Positions 23,668-31,316 are shown, counted from the stretch's first letter. The stretch: DNA of 38,880 bases from an uncultured Bacteroidales bacterium (GCA_902793405.1 CADBDH010000029.1:1-38880), one strand, 5' to 3'. Program-made: numbers and translations. Notes: generated by a model from the letters alone, not told the origin.

Positions 23668-25769
23668 TTACCAGGAGCCGATGAGGAGCCTGTCGATTAG
23701 GGCGGCCACGTCGCTGATGTTGATGCTGCCGTCCTGGTTGCAGTCGGCACCACTCAGGCTGATGCCCGAGGCATTGCTCGTCAGCAGGTAGTCGATCAGG
23801 GCGGTCACGTCGCTGATGTTGACGCTGCCGTCGCCGTTCACGTCGCCACGCAGGCCGGCATTCTTCGCGGTGAAGTAGCCCGGGTTGCTCGGGCCGCCGT
23901 CGATGTGGGCATAGGTCTTGTCCACATGGTTGGCATCATAGGTCGTGCCCTGGCCGCCCACCAGGCCCAACCACTGCCCACATAGATGGTCTGCAGTTTA
24001 TTGCTCTCCTCGAACATAGACTGCATATCTATCACCTTGGACGTATTGAAACTGCTCAAGTCAAGGCTCGTCAAACCAATGCATCTATAGAACATTTGAG
24101 TCATATATATCACCTTGGACGTGTTGAAGTGGCTCACATCAAGGCTTGTAAGCTTTCTACAGCCTAAGAACATCCATGCCATACTGGTCACCTCGCTGGT
24201 GTTCAGGTAATTCATGCCCGTGATGGATTCGAGGTTCGTCATGCTATCGAACCAATCACTGGTGCTCGTCGGACGGGCATTGGCGAACGAGGGGTCAAAG
24301 ACCACCTGAGTCACATAATAATTGGTGCCGTCGTTGTGCCAATCGGTAAAATTGGTGCCCGTGTTCAGGTCGTAGGTCGTGCCCGTGCGGCTGCTGCGCT
24401 GGTTGTCGTAGTAGAACGTCAGCGTCGTGTTCGAGGACGTGTAGCAGGCATAGGGCACAGGCGCATTCTTGTCGGTGAAGTAGCCAGGGTTGCTCGTGCC
24501 GCCGTCGATGTGGGCATAGGTCTTGTCCGTCGGGTTGGATTCGTTCCAGGTCGTGCCCTGGCCGCCCACCAGGCTCGAGCAGTTAAGGAACATATTAGTC
24601 GAGGACGTCACAGCCGCAGTGCTCCAACCACTGCCCACATAAATGGTCCGCAGATTGTAGCAGTTATAGAACATGCTACTCATCTTTATGGTCACGTTGG
24701 ACGTGTTGAAACTGCTCAAATCAAGGCTCGTTAAGCCAGTGCAGCCAGAGAACAATTGATTCATATATATCACCTTGGACGTGTTGAAGTGGCTTACATC
24801 AAGGCTCGTAAGTTGATTACAATTCGTAAACATCCAACCCATATTGGTCACCTCGCTGGTGTTCAGGTAACTCAGGCCCGTGATGGATTGAAGATTCCTC
24901 ATGTTGTAGAACCAACTATAGGTAGTCGTCGGGCGGGCATTGGCGAACGAGGGGTCAAAGACCACCTGAGTCACATTGGCATTGGTACCGTCGTTCTCCC
25001 AACCGGTATCGTTGTCGCCCGTGTTCAAGTCGTAGGTCGTGCCCGTGCGGGAGCTGCGCTGGCCGTCGTAGTAGAACGTCAGCGTCGTGTTCGAGGACGT
25101 GTAGCAGGCATAGGCCTCGGTCACTTTTTCGGTGAAGTAGCCCGGGTTGCTGGGGCCGCCGTCGATGTGGGCGTAGGTGGCATTCGTATGGCTGGAATCG
25201 TAGGTCGTCCCCTGGCCGCCCACCAGGCTGGTGCAGCTATTGAACATATAATTGGAATAGGCCACGGATGCGGTGCTCCATCCATTGCCCACATAGATGG
25301 TGCGCAGGTTATTGCACCGACCGAACATCCAATTCATACTGGTCACCTTGGACGTGTTGAAACCGCTCAAGTCAAGGATCGTCAAATTTCCACAATCCAT
25401 AAACATATTACCCATTTTGGTGACCTCGCTGGTGTTCAGGTATTCATTCATACCCGTGATGGATTGAAGATTCTGCATGCCACTGAACCAACCGAAAGTG
25501 GTCGTCGGGCGGGCATCGGCAAACGAGGAGTTAAAGACCACCTTGGTCACATTGGCATTGCTGCCGTCAGTGTACCAACCGGGGTCGTTATAACCCGTGT
25601 TCAAGTCGTAGGTCGTGCCTGTGCGGGAACTGCGGTAGTTGTCGTAGTAGAACGTCAGCGTCGTGTTCGACGGCGTGTAGTTGGCATAGGCCTCGGCAGC
25701 AGCAGCGCCGAGGGCACACATCATGGCCGTCACCAGGACGACGAGTCTGAAAAGTAGTGCTTTTCTCAT
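23668..25769 (-). pseudogene. BspA-like (DUF285) surface protein with dockerin tail, broken by a frameshift
   Basis: The first part (25769 to about 23967) encodes a signal peptide (MRKALLFRLVVLVTAMMCALGAAAA) and three tandem modules of about 190-220 residues. Each opens like YACYTSSNTTLTFYYD...RTGTTYDLNTG, contains BspA/DUF285 leucine-rich units (LNTSEVTNMGWMF, FNTSKVIYMNQLF, LTSLDLSSFNTS) and closes GGQGTT...TYAHIDGG-SNPGYF. In the third module the frame is lost after IYVGSGW: at 23966/23967 about 49 bases present in the other modules are missing. The continuation in another frame (LVGGQGTTYDANHVDKTYAHIDGG, then two dockerin loops DVNGDGSVNISD and DCNQDGSINISD) ends at 23668. One extra base at the junction would restore the frame. 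It is either a recent mutation or a sequencing/assembly error. Adhesion to host or matrix is the usual role of BspA proteins. Confidence 0.85.
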
Positions 25770-25808
25770 AATCGATAGGTTTTATGTGGTTAATAATGTT
25801 ATTTGTTG

Positions 25809-25816
25809 CAAATTTA
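25809..25816 (-). promoter_or_regulatory. Promoter -7 box for the BspA-like gene
   Basis: Minus-strand TAAATTTG, 39 bases upstream of the ATG at 25769. No proper -33 TTTG was found. Confidence 0.5.
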
Positions 25817-25856
25817 GTAAAGATTTGATTAAAATAAAAGAAAAAAGGATAAAAGT

Positions 25857-26285
25857 TTCTAGTTTTTAGTCCCTAGTCCCTAGTCCCTAGTTAGGCATCC
25901 GCACCACTCACCAAAAAGGAAGACAACAAATACAATAAATACTATGGCATCCGCGCACTTATAATTTAAAGACAACTTGGACAACTTAAACAACTGGCTT
26001 CCGCGTCCCTCACCAAAAAGGAAAACAATAAATACTATGGCATTCGCGCTCCATTGCACAGGAATGCGAATGCCATCATTTTAATCCTTATAATCCGCCG
26101 AAAAAAAAAGAACGCGGATGCTGATTAGTCTAATTCGTTAAATTCGCCGACCTATTAAATCTTAGCGACTTAGCGTCTTGGCGTGGGGGCCAAAGAGCGC
26201 GGATGCTAAAAAAAAGTTGTATTTGTTGTTTAACCCGTTATTTGTTTAAGTTGTTTGAAAAACTTAGCGTCTTAGTGTGAGGCCA
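25857..26285. repeat. Intergenic repeat mosaic 4 (largest)
   Basis: No gene is seen in this gap of about 430 bases. In order it holds: heptads (TAGTTTT TAGTCCC TAGTCCC TAGTCCC, 25863-25890); GGCATCCGCACC; AAAAGGAAGACAACAAATAC (25916-25935); GGCATCCGCGC; ACAACTTGGACAACTTAAAC; GGCTTCCGCGTCC; AAAGGAAAACAATAAATACT; GGCATTCGCGC; AACGCGGATGC; GTTAAATTCGCC; CTTAGCGACTTAGCGTC; GAGCGCGGATGC; and 26209-26263, a 54/55 reverse-complement copy of 6960-7014. It looks assembled from a small set of words. Confidence 0.85.
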
Positions 26286-26288
26286 AAG

Positions 26289-26319
26289 TTGCCTACTGGG
26301 AGAAAAAGATGTACTTTTG
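26289..26319 (+). promoter_or_regulatory. Promoter for the DUF554 gene
   Basis: TTG (26289-26291), a 20-base spacer and TACTTTTG (26312-26319). The leader to the ATG at 26347 is about 23 bases. Confidence 0.65.
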
Positions 26320-26346
26320 TGCTAGTAAAATGTAAATGAGAGGAAG

Positions 26347-27051
26347 ATGATTGGAACGATTGTCAATACCTGCACCATTGTCGCGGGGACACTCATCGGA
26401 GTGGCTCTGCACAAGGGCATCAAGGATAAATACAAGAATGTGCTGTACGACGCCCTGGGGCTGGCGTGCTTCGCCATCGGGCTGAACGCCGTAGTCACCA
26501 ACCTGCCCAAGAGCCAGTACCCCGTGCTGTTTATCGCAGCGATGGCCATAGGCAGCGTCGTGGGTGTTGCGCTCGACATCGACGGGCGGTTCCACCGCCT
26601 GGTGGACCGCAAGAGCAAGCGGGGTGGGGAAGGCTCGTCGGGCACACGTCTGGCCGACGGCCTGGCTACCGCCACGCTGGTCTATTGCATCGGCCCGCTG
26701 TCGATGCTGGGGCCTGTCATCAGCGCGCTGGAGGGGGACCACACCTTCCTGTTTACCAATGCGACGCTCGACCTGGTCACGGCGACGATTTTCGGCTCGA
26801 CCTATGGCATAGGCATGCTGCTGGCAGCGCCCGCCTTGTTCCTGTGGCAGGGCCTGTTCTATAGTGTGGCGCTCTTGTCGAGCACGGCCGTGAGCGAGGC
26901 GCTGATGGCCGAACTGCTCATCGTGGGCGGCCTGATGATCACGGGCTCGGGCCTGTCGCTGCTGCGCATCAAGGACTGCCATGTGCTCAACATGCTGCCC
27001 GCGCTGCTGGTGCCGCCGTTGTGGTTCCTGGCCATGTGGCTGATCCACTGA
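26347..27051 (+). CDS. DUF554 (YqgA-like) membrane protein
   Basis: A 234-residue inner-membrane protein with about seven hydrophobic segments, matching the DUF554/YqgA family (PF04474). The typical N-terminus MIGTIVNTCTIVAGTLIGVALHKGIKDKYKNVL is present, followed by ALGLACFAIGL, SSGTRLADGLATATLVYCIGPLSMLGPV and the Gly-rich end IVGGLMITGSGLSLLRIKDCHVLNMLPALLVPPL. It is a putative transporter with no established substrate. It is a single gene: mosaic repeats precede it and palindromic repeats follow it. Confidence 0.9.
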   Translation: MIGTIVNTCTIVAGTLIGVALHKGIKDKYKNVLYDALGLACFAIGLNAVVTNLPKSQYPVLFIAAMAIGSVVGVALDIDGRFHRLVDRKSKRGGEGSSGTRLADGLATATLVYCIGPLSMLGPVISALEGDHTFLFTNATLDLVTATIFGSTYGIGMLLAAPALFLWQGLFYSVALLSSTAVSEALMAELLIVGGLMITGSGLSLLRIKDCHVLNMLPALLVPPLWFLAMWLIH

Positions 27052-27097
27052 TATGATGTGAGCCTGATTTTCATCAAGTTAGACGTTACAGACCATG

Positions 27098-27178
27098 TAG
27101 AGACGCAAAATTTTGCGTCTCCATTCGTGAGGCTTTACAATTATGCCTACCAGGAGACGCAAGATTTTGCGTCTCTAC
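27098..27178. repeat. Paired GAGACGC palindromes (REP/SDR-like element)
   Basis: A perfect 22-bp palindrome with arms GAGACGCAAAA (27100-27121) and a near-copy (27154-27175) lie about 32 bases apart. The two together are also inverted copies of each other, from GTAGAGACGC to GCGTCTCTAC. Palindromes of this kind are, from memory, scattered in many Bacteroidetes and cyanobacterial genomes. It lies downstream of the DUF554 gene and may work as its terminator. Confidence 0.85.
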
Positions 27179-27213
27179 TTTATTGCGTTGGCGCTTTCTT
27201 CTGATATGTCGTG

Positions 27214-27252
27214 AATAATGATGTCATTATTCGGCTTTTTTGATTACTTTTG
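27214..27252 (+). promoter_or_regulatory. pldA promoter with an inverted repeat over the -33 region
   Basis: The -7 box TACTTTTG is at 27245-27252. AATAATGA-TG-TCATTATT (27214-27231) sits where a -33 element would be and could bind a regulator. The leader to the ATG at 27285 is about 28 bases. Confidence 0.6.
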
Positions 27253-27284
27253 TGGTCCAAACCATTACTATAGTCTAGACAAAG

Positions 27285-28133
27285 ATGAACATCAAGCGCT
27301 TATTGTTGATAGCCACAGTCATGCTGGCTGGGCTGCATGTCCCCATGTATGGACAGATTGTAGCCGCCGAGAGATCCAGTAAACAGATTGCCGACAGCAT
27401 CCGTGAGGAGATGGACAGCCGTCCTTACTTCAGCCTGTTCAAGGACACCTATTTTGTGGGCGGAACGGTGCTGGGCGGCAAACCCACCCAGTATAACAGC
27501 GACGTCAAGTTCCAGATCAGTTTCCAGCAGCGCCTCACCAAGAGTGTGTTGCCCGGTCACACCTATCTGTACCTGTTCTACACGCAAAAGGCGATGTGGA
27601 ATGTGCTTGAGCGGTCGCTGCCGTTCCATGATCTGAATTTCAATCCCGGTATCGGCCTCTCGCGTTACGTCATCATGAAGAACCAGCTGATAGGCAAAGT
27701 CACCATGATGATTGAACATGAGTCGAACGGCCGTGACGGTACCGCCTCGCGCAGCTGGAACAAAATCTCGTGGGCGGGCGAGGCCTACGTGTCGCCTTAC
27801 CTGATGGCACACGCCAAATTCTGGATACCGATTATCGATGGCCAGTACAACAAGGATATCTTGAATTATATGGGTATTTCCCAGGCCGGTTTCCAGGCCA
27901 AGAGCCCTGACGACAAGTGGGTGCTGGACATGACGCTGGTCAAGCGCAAGGGGTGGAACCTGAACTTCAACACCATCGTGCAGCTGGGTTACCGCATCAA
28001 CCACAACTCCAACCAGTTCATCATGCTGCAGTACTACAACGGCTACGGCGAGAGCATGCTGGACTATAACCAGTATCACTCGCGCATCCGCATTGGCCTG
28101 CTCATCAGGCCCCGCTTCTTCAGCGACTTCTAA
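27285..28133 (+). CDS. pldA: Outer-membrane phospholipase A
   Basis: A 282-residue OMPLA family protein (PF02253), a calcium-dependent outer-membrane phospholipase A1/A2 that removes phospholipids from the outer leaflet. A signal peptide of about 23 residues (ending MYGQ) precedes the barrel. The active-site block IEHESNGRDGTASRSWN holds His145, Ser147 and Asn159, with the same spacing as E. coli His142-Ser144-Asn156, and YNGYGESMLDYN matches the conserved C-terminal strand. The end, RIGLLIRPRFFSDF, suits a barrel. Enzyme activity normally requires dimerisation after membrane damage. Its own promoter with an inverted repeat lies just upstream. Confidence 0.93.
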   Translation: MNIKRLLLIATVMLAGLHVPMYGQIVAAERSSKQIADSIREEMDSRPYFSLFKDTYFVGGTVLGGKPTQYNSDVKFQISFQQRLTKSVLPGHTYLYLFYTQKAMWNVLERSLPFHDLNFNPGIGLSRYVIMKNQLIGKVTMMIEHESNGRDGTASRSWNKISWAGEAYVSPYLMAHAKFWIPIIDGQYNKDILNYMGISQAGFQAKSPDDKWVLDMTLVKRKGWNLNFNTIVQLGYRINHNSNQFIMLQYYNGYGESMLDYNQYHSRIRIGLLIRPRFFSDF

Positions 28134-28184
28134 GGCGCCAGCCGCTTTCGGTCAACTTGTGAGCCAGTAATGGAATTGGGACAA

Positions 28185-28448
28185 TCAGGGTGCCTTGCGC
28201 TCAACCTTGACACTGTCGATGAGCCTGATGCTGTCGTTGAATTCGCTGGCAGGAGGCCTCTTTTGTGGCATGGTTGTTGACTTGGGTTTTGAGGTACTCG
28301 AAGTGTTAGACGTCTGAGAGCCCTGGGTGTTCGACGGCCTGTTGATGTCAGGCTTCTTGACTGCCGGCGTAGCACACGACATGGTGCCAACGGCGAGCAG
28401 TCCGGCTGCCAATGGAATCAGCAATAAGGTTGATAATCTGTCTTTCAT
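28185..28448 (-). CDS. Small Ser/Thr-rich lipoprotein
   Basis: An 87-residue protein with signal peptide MKDRLSTLLLIPLAAGLLAVGTMSC and lipobox TMSC. The mature part of about 63 residues is low-complexity and disordered-looking (Ser, Thr, Pro, Lys, Asn), ending EFNDSIRLIDSVKVERKAP. No known domain is recognised. It starts 25 bases after the stop of the TIR-MORN gene on the same strand and has no visible promoter of its own, so the two are probably co-transcribed. It may be anchored to the inner or outer membrane. It converges on pldA with a gap of about 50 bases and no clear terminator. Confidence 0.72.
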   Translation of the reverse strand: MKDRLSTLLLIPLAAGLLAVGTMSCATPAVKKPDINRPSNTQGSQTSNTSSTSKPKSTTMPQKRPPASEFNDSIRLIDSVKVERKAP

Positions 28449-28473
28449 ACGCTTGGAGTATTATGTTTGGTTG

Positions 28474-29400
28474 TTATTCTTGGTCGGCCTCGGTGAATTC
28501 CTTGAGCACATTGCCGTTCACGTCATAGAGGGTGCCCACATAGACGTCGTTGTCACGGAAGGTGCCGGTGAAGTAGGTGCCGTCTTGCCAGACGTAGGTG
28601 CCTTGTTCGCGGGCATTGTTCTTGTAGGTGCCCATGAAGCGGTCGCCCTCGGCATGGTTCAGATAGGTGCATTCGCCCTCGAACGTGCCGTGGACAAAAT
28701 CGCCCTCATAGGTGTCGCCCTGGGAAAACTTCGCCAGTCCCTTGCCATGGGGCTGTCCCTCCTTATCGACGGGCCCGGTATAACGGAATTCGCCCATCAC
28801 GGGGTTGATGCAGATGGAATCGGTGACCTGTACGATGGCATCCTGCTGGATTTTGTCATGCATGACGTAGAGTGAACCTGCCAGCAACAGGAGGGCCAGT
28901 GTGCAGATGGCGGCGATCATCCACCGGTTGCGGTGTGTGGATTGGCGTCGCAGCGACGGACGGCTGTGAAGGAATGTCTTGAGGCGATTGTAGAACTCGT
29001 CGAAGTAGTACTTGTTGTATTCCGGGCCGTTCTTGGTGGTGACACCGGCAATGTCGTTGGGCAGGTTGGCGGGGAAGCCATTAACGCCGCTCAGCAGGAT
29101 GGGGATGATGTTTTTCTTCTTTTTCAGTGCGTGTGCCAGTTCCGTCCTGAGCCAGTCCTCGTTGGGGTTGGCGTCGGGGACAAGTGTCTGGTCAAAAGTA
29201 TGCTTGTCAACGATTAAGATGAAGTCATCGCACTGGTCGATGCGCTCGAGCAATTTGGTGTCAAAATCGCCTTCGCGCAGGTTGTGCGTGTCGAAGCTGA
29301 CGGCATAGCCGTCCTGCGTCAGCTTGTCATAGATATGATTGGCTGTCGCGAAGCCACCGGCGCGGCGATAACTGATGAAGATGTCGAAATTGTCGGGCAT
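28474..29400 (-). CDS. TIR domain - transmembrane - MORN repeat protein
   Basis: A 308-residue protein. Residues 4 to about 140 form a TIR_2-type domain: DIFISYRRAGGFATANHIYDKL, then FDTHNLREGDF, DDFILIVDKHTF and DWLRTELAHAL. Glu87 sits where the catalytic glutamate of NAD-cleaving TIR domains usually lies. A basic stretch (SLRRQSTHRNR) precedes one membrane helix at about 160-179, which by the positive-inside rule puts the TIR domain in the cytoplasm and the C-terminus in the periplasm. Residues about 205-296 form four MORN-like repeats (YTGPVDKEGQPHGKGLAKF, DTYEGDFVHGTFEGECTY, FMGTYKNN, YFTGTFRDN). Bacterial TIRs act in anti-phage defence or as effectors; this one is untested. It is divergent from the GYF_2-CD225 gene, with a lipoprotein gene downstream. 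Confidence 0.88.
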   Translation of the reverse strand: MPDNFDIFISYRRAGGFATANHIYDKLTQDGYAVSFDTHNLREGDFDTKLLERIDQCDDFILIVDKHTFDQTLVPDANPNEDWLRTELAHALKKKKNIIPILLSGVNGFPANLPNDIAGVTTKNGPEYNKYYFDEFYNRLKTFLHSRPSLRRQSTHRNRWMIAAICTLALLLLAGSLYVMHDKIQQDAIVQVTDSICINPVMGEFRYTGPVDKEGQPHGKGLAKFSQGDTYEGDFVHGTFEGECTYLNHAEGDRFMGTYKNNAREQGTYVWQDGTYFTGTFRDNDVYVGTLYDVNGNVLKEFTEADQE

Positions 29401-29419
29401 GACTTCTATCTATTTGGCG

Positions 29420-29427
29420 CAAAAATA
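29420..29427 (-). promoter_or_regulatory. Promoter -7 box for the TIR-MORN gene
   Basis: Minus-strand TATTTTTG, 19 bases before the ATG at 29400, so the leader is about 12-16 bases. No clear -33 element. Confidence 0.6.
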
Positions 29428-29470
29428 AGTAAATAATTTGAAATTGCCATCATTTTTAGTGAAATAAAGA

Positions 29471-29486
29471 ATAATGGCGCCATTAT
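29471..29486. promoter_or_regulatory. Perfect 16-bp palindrome between divergent genes
   Basis: ATAATGGCGCCATTAT is an exact palindrome lying between the -7 boxes of the TIR-MORN gene and the GYF_2-CD225 gene, centred about 45 bases upstream of each predicted start. It is a candidate shared operator or activator site. Confidence 0.6.
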
Positions 29487-29510
29487 GGATATGGTAATGA
29501 AAAATATTAC

Positions 29511-29518
29511 TATCTTTG
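29511..29518 (+). promoter_or_regulatory. Promoter -7 box for the GYF_2-CD225 gene
   Basis: TATCTTTG, 28 bases before the ATG at 29547. No consensus -33 TTTG is present, which fits activator dependence. Confidence 0.7.
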
Positions 29519-29546
29519 CAACAAACTGATATCAACAGCAAGAGTT

Positions 29547-30065
29547 ATGAAATACTGGATTAACCATAATGGAGTGCAATCGGGGCCTGTTGACCTCGAA
29601 GGACTCAAGGAAATGGGCCTCACTTCGGCGGCCTATGTGTGGCATGAAGGGCTTAGCGATTGGGTGAAGATTACCCAACTGCCCGAGTTGCAGGGCCTGT
29701 ATGAGATGGTGGAACAGGTCGCTGAACCGGCCGTGACGGGACAACCCCTTGAGTCACAGCCTGCCGCGACTCAGCCCGCCCCTGCCCAGCAGGCACCGAT
29801 CAATTATCAGCAGCCCGAGACGCCCGAGCCGTGCCCGCCCACCAACCTTGTCTGGGCCATCATCACGACGGTGTTGTGCTGCATTCCCCCGGGCATCGTG
29901 GCCATCTTCTATGCGCTCAAGGTATCGAACAAATACCGCGAGGGCGACATCGAGGGCGCCAAACGCGCCAGCGAGACGGGTGCCTGGTGGTGCATCGCCG
30001 CGATTATCCTGGGTATCATTTCCATGCCGTTGGGCTTTATCATGATGTCGGCTGGCGCCTCTTAA
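29547..30065 (+). CDS. GYF_2 domain - CD225/dispanin membrane protein
   Basis: A 172-residue protein. Residues 3-52 form a GYF_2 domain (YWINHNGVQSGPVDLEGLKEMGLTSAAYVWHEGLSDW), expected to bind proline-rich peptides. A Gln/Pro-rich linker (about 60-97) leads to a CD225/dispanin domain (about 98-167) with two hydrophobic segments, VWAIITTVLCCIPPGIVAIFYALKV and GAWWCIAAIILGIISMPLGFIMM. The loop KYREGDIEGAKRASETGAWW corresponds to the conserved GDxxGA-A-AS segment of vertebrate IFITM proteins, and the Cys pair at 111-112 recalls their acylated cysteines. The bacterial role is unknown. The next gene, DUF2752, is 15 bases downstream. It may head an operon running through thyA, folA and lpxB. Confidence 0.88.
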   Translation: MKYWINHNGVQSGPVDLEGLKEMGLTSAAYVWHEGLSDWVKITQLPELQGLYEMVEQVAEPAVTGQPLESQPAATQPAPAQQAPINYQQPETPEPCPPTNLVWAIITTVLCCIPPGIVAIFYALKVSNKYREGDIEGAKRASETGAWWCIAAIILGIISMPLGFIMMSAGAS

Positions 30066-30080
30066 CGGTGCCGCATCGGT

Positions 30081-30455
30081 ATGCGCCGCTCGCTTGTCAT
30101 CGTTCTGGTGCTGGCAGCATTGTTGGTGTTCGGCGTGGTATATTTTGCGCTCGATCCATCAACGTCGGGGCTGTTTCCGCGATGCACTTTTTTGTCGCTC
30201 ACGGGCTATAAATGTCCGGGATGCGGCACGCAGCGTGCGATTCATGCCCTGCTGCACGGCGATGTGGCGGGAGCCTTCAGGTATAACGCGCTGTTGCTGG
30301 TTGCCATTCCCTGGATTGCCCTGTGCCTGTATGCCGAGAGCCGGCGACTGCGCAATCCCCGCCTGTATGCTCTCCTGAACGCCCCGCTGCTCATCTGGCT
30401 GTTTCTGGCCATGGTGCTCCTGTGGTGGCTGCTGCGCAACATCTTCGACTGGTAA
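30081..30455 (+). CDS. DUF2752 membrane protein
   Basis: A 124-residue protein of the DUF2752 family (PF10825). The signature FPRCTFLSLTGYKCPGCGTQRAIHALLHGDVAGAFRYN is present at about residues 33-70, with the conserved CPGCG that might bind a metal or act in redox chemistry. Three hydrophobic segments surround it (about 4-24, 69-85 and 98-118). The function is unknown. DUF2752 genes commonly follow CD225-domain genes in Bacteroidetes, as here (15-base gap), suggesting a joint membrane role. The start at 30081 gives a normal family length. Confidence 0.87.
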   Translation: MRRSLVIVLVLAALLVFGVVYFALDPSTSGLFPRCTFLSLTGYKCPGCGTQRAIHALLHGDVAGAFRYNALLLVAIPWIALCLYAESRRLRNPRLYALLNAPLLIWLFLAMVLLWWLLRNIFDW

Positions 30456-30466
30456 CCAACCAATAA

Positions 30467-30521
30467 CTAAAAACTAAGGACTAAGGACTAGAAACTAGGG
30501 ACTAAAAACTAGAAACTAAAA
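30467..30521 (+). repeat. Eight-unit heptad array directly before thyA
   Basis: Units of consensus CTARRRA: CTAAAAA, CTAAGGA, CTAAGGA, CTAGAAA, CTAGGGA, CTAAAAA, CTAGAAA, CTAAAA(A). The last A is the first base of the thyA ATG. The array fills nearly the whole 66-base gap after the DUF2752 gene and must form the ribosome-entry region of thyA if the genes are co-transcribed. Confidence 0.9.
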
Positions 30522-31316
30522 ATGAAACAATATCTTGACCTGGTGCGCCACGTGATGGAAAATGGCGTTGACAAGGAGGACCGCACGGGGACCGGCACAC
30601 GCAGTGTGTTCGGCTACCAGCTGCGCTGTAACCTGGCCGACGGTTTCCCGCTGCTGACGACCAAGAAGGTGCACTTGAAGTCCATCATCTATGAGCTGCT
30701 GTGGTTCCTGCGCGGCGACACCAACGTGCGCTGGCTGCAGGAGCACGGGGTGCGCATCTGGAACGAGTGGGCCGACGAAAACGGCGACCTGGGGCCCGTC
30801 TATGGCAGCCAGTGGCGCGCATGGCCCGACGGCAACGGCGGCACCATCGACCAGATAGCACAGGTCATCGACCAGATAAAAAACACGCCCGACAGTCGCC
30901 GCATCATGGTCAGCGCATGGAATGTGGCCGAGGTGCCCACGATGAAACTGCCGCCGTGCCACTCGCTGTTCCAGTTCTATGTGGCACAGGGCAAGCTGAG
31001 CCTGCAACTGTATCAGCGCAGTGCCGACCTGTTCCTGGGCGTGCCGTTCAATATCGCCTCCTATGCCTTGTTGCTGATGATGGTGGCTCATGTGACGGGA
31101 TTGGAGCCCGGTGAGTTTGTCCACACCTTTGGCGACGCGCACATCTACCGCAACCATTTTGACCAGATCAGGGAACAGCTGTCGCGCGAGCCGCGACCGC
31201 TGCCGCGCATGGTGCTGAATCCCGAGGTCAAGAGCATCGACGATTACAAATATGAGGACTTTACTCTCGAGGGCTATGACCCCTGGCCTGCCATCAAGGG
31301 AGTGGTCTCGGTGTAA
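30522..31316 (+). CDS. thyA: Thymidylate synthase
   Basis: A 264-residue enzyme identical in length to E. coli ThyA. It methylates dUMP to dTMP using 5,10-methylene-tetrahydrofolate and releases dihydrofolate. The nucleophile Cys146 lies in [15 protein letters not shown], the dUMP-phosphate Arg in DRTGTGT, and [16 protein letters not shown] and [18 protein letters not shown] are canonical. The folate product is recycled by folA encoded 77 bases downstream. No separate promoter was seen; an eight-unit heptad repeat abuts the start codon. Confidence 0.98.
   Translation: MKQYLDLVRHVMENGVDKEDRTGTGTRSVFGYQLRCNLADGFPLLTTKKVHLKSIIYELLWFLRGDTNVRWLQEHGVRIWNEWADENGDLGPVYGSQWRAWPDGNGGTIDQIAQVIDQIKNTPDSRRIMVSAWNVAEVPTMKLPPCHSLFQFYVAQGKLSLQLYQRSADLFLGVPFNIASYALLLMMVAHVTGLEPGEFVHTFGDAHIYRNHFDQIREQLSREPRPLPRMVLNPEVKSIDDYKYEDFTLEGYDPWPAIKGVVSV

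Noticed and set aside
23961-23980. Programmed ribosomal frameshift in the BspA-like gene
   Set aside because: No slippery heptamer with downstream structure was seen, and a deletion relative to the sister modules explains the shift.
24756-25757. 333-codon plus-strand frame with repeats opposite the BspA-like gene
   Set aside because: Its repeats mirror the DUF285 modules on the minus strand, where the signal peptide and known repeats lie.
30456-30521. Riboswitch or T-box leader for thyA
   Set aside because: The gap is filled by a simple heptad array; no THF-riboswitch-like conserved core is visible.
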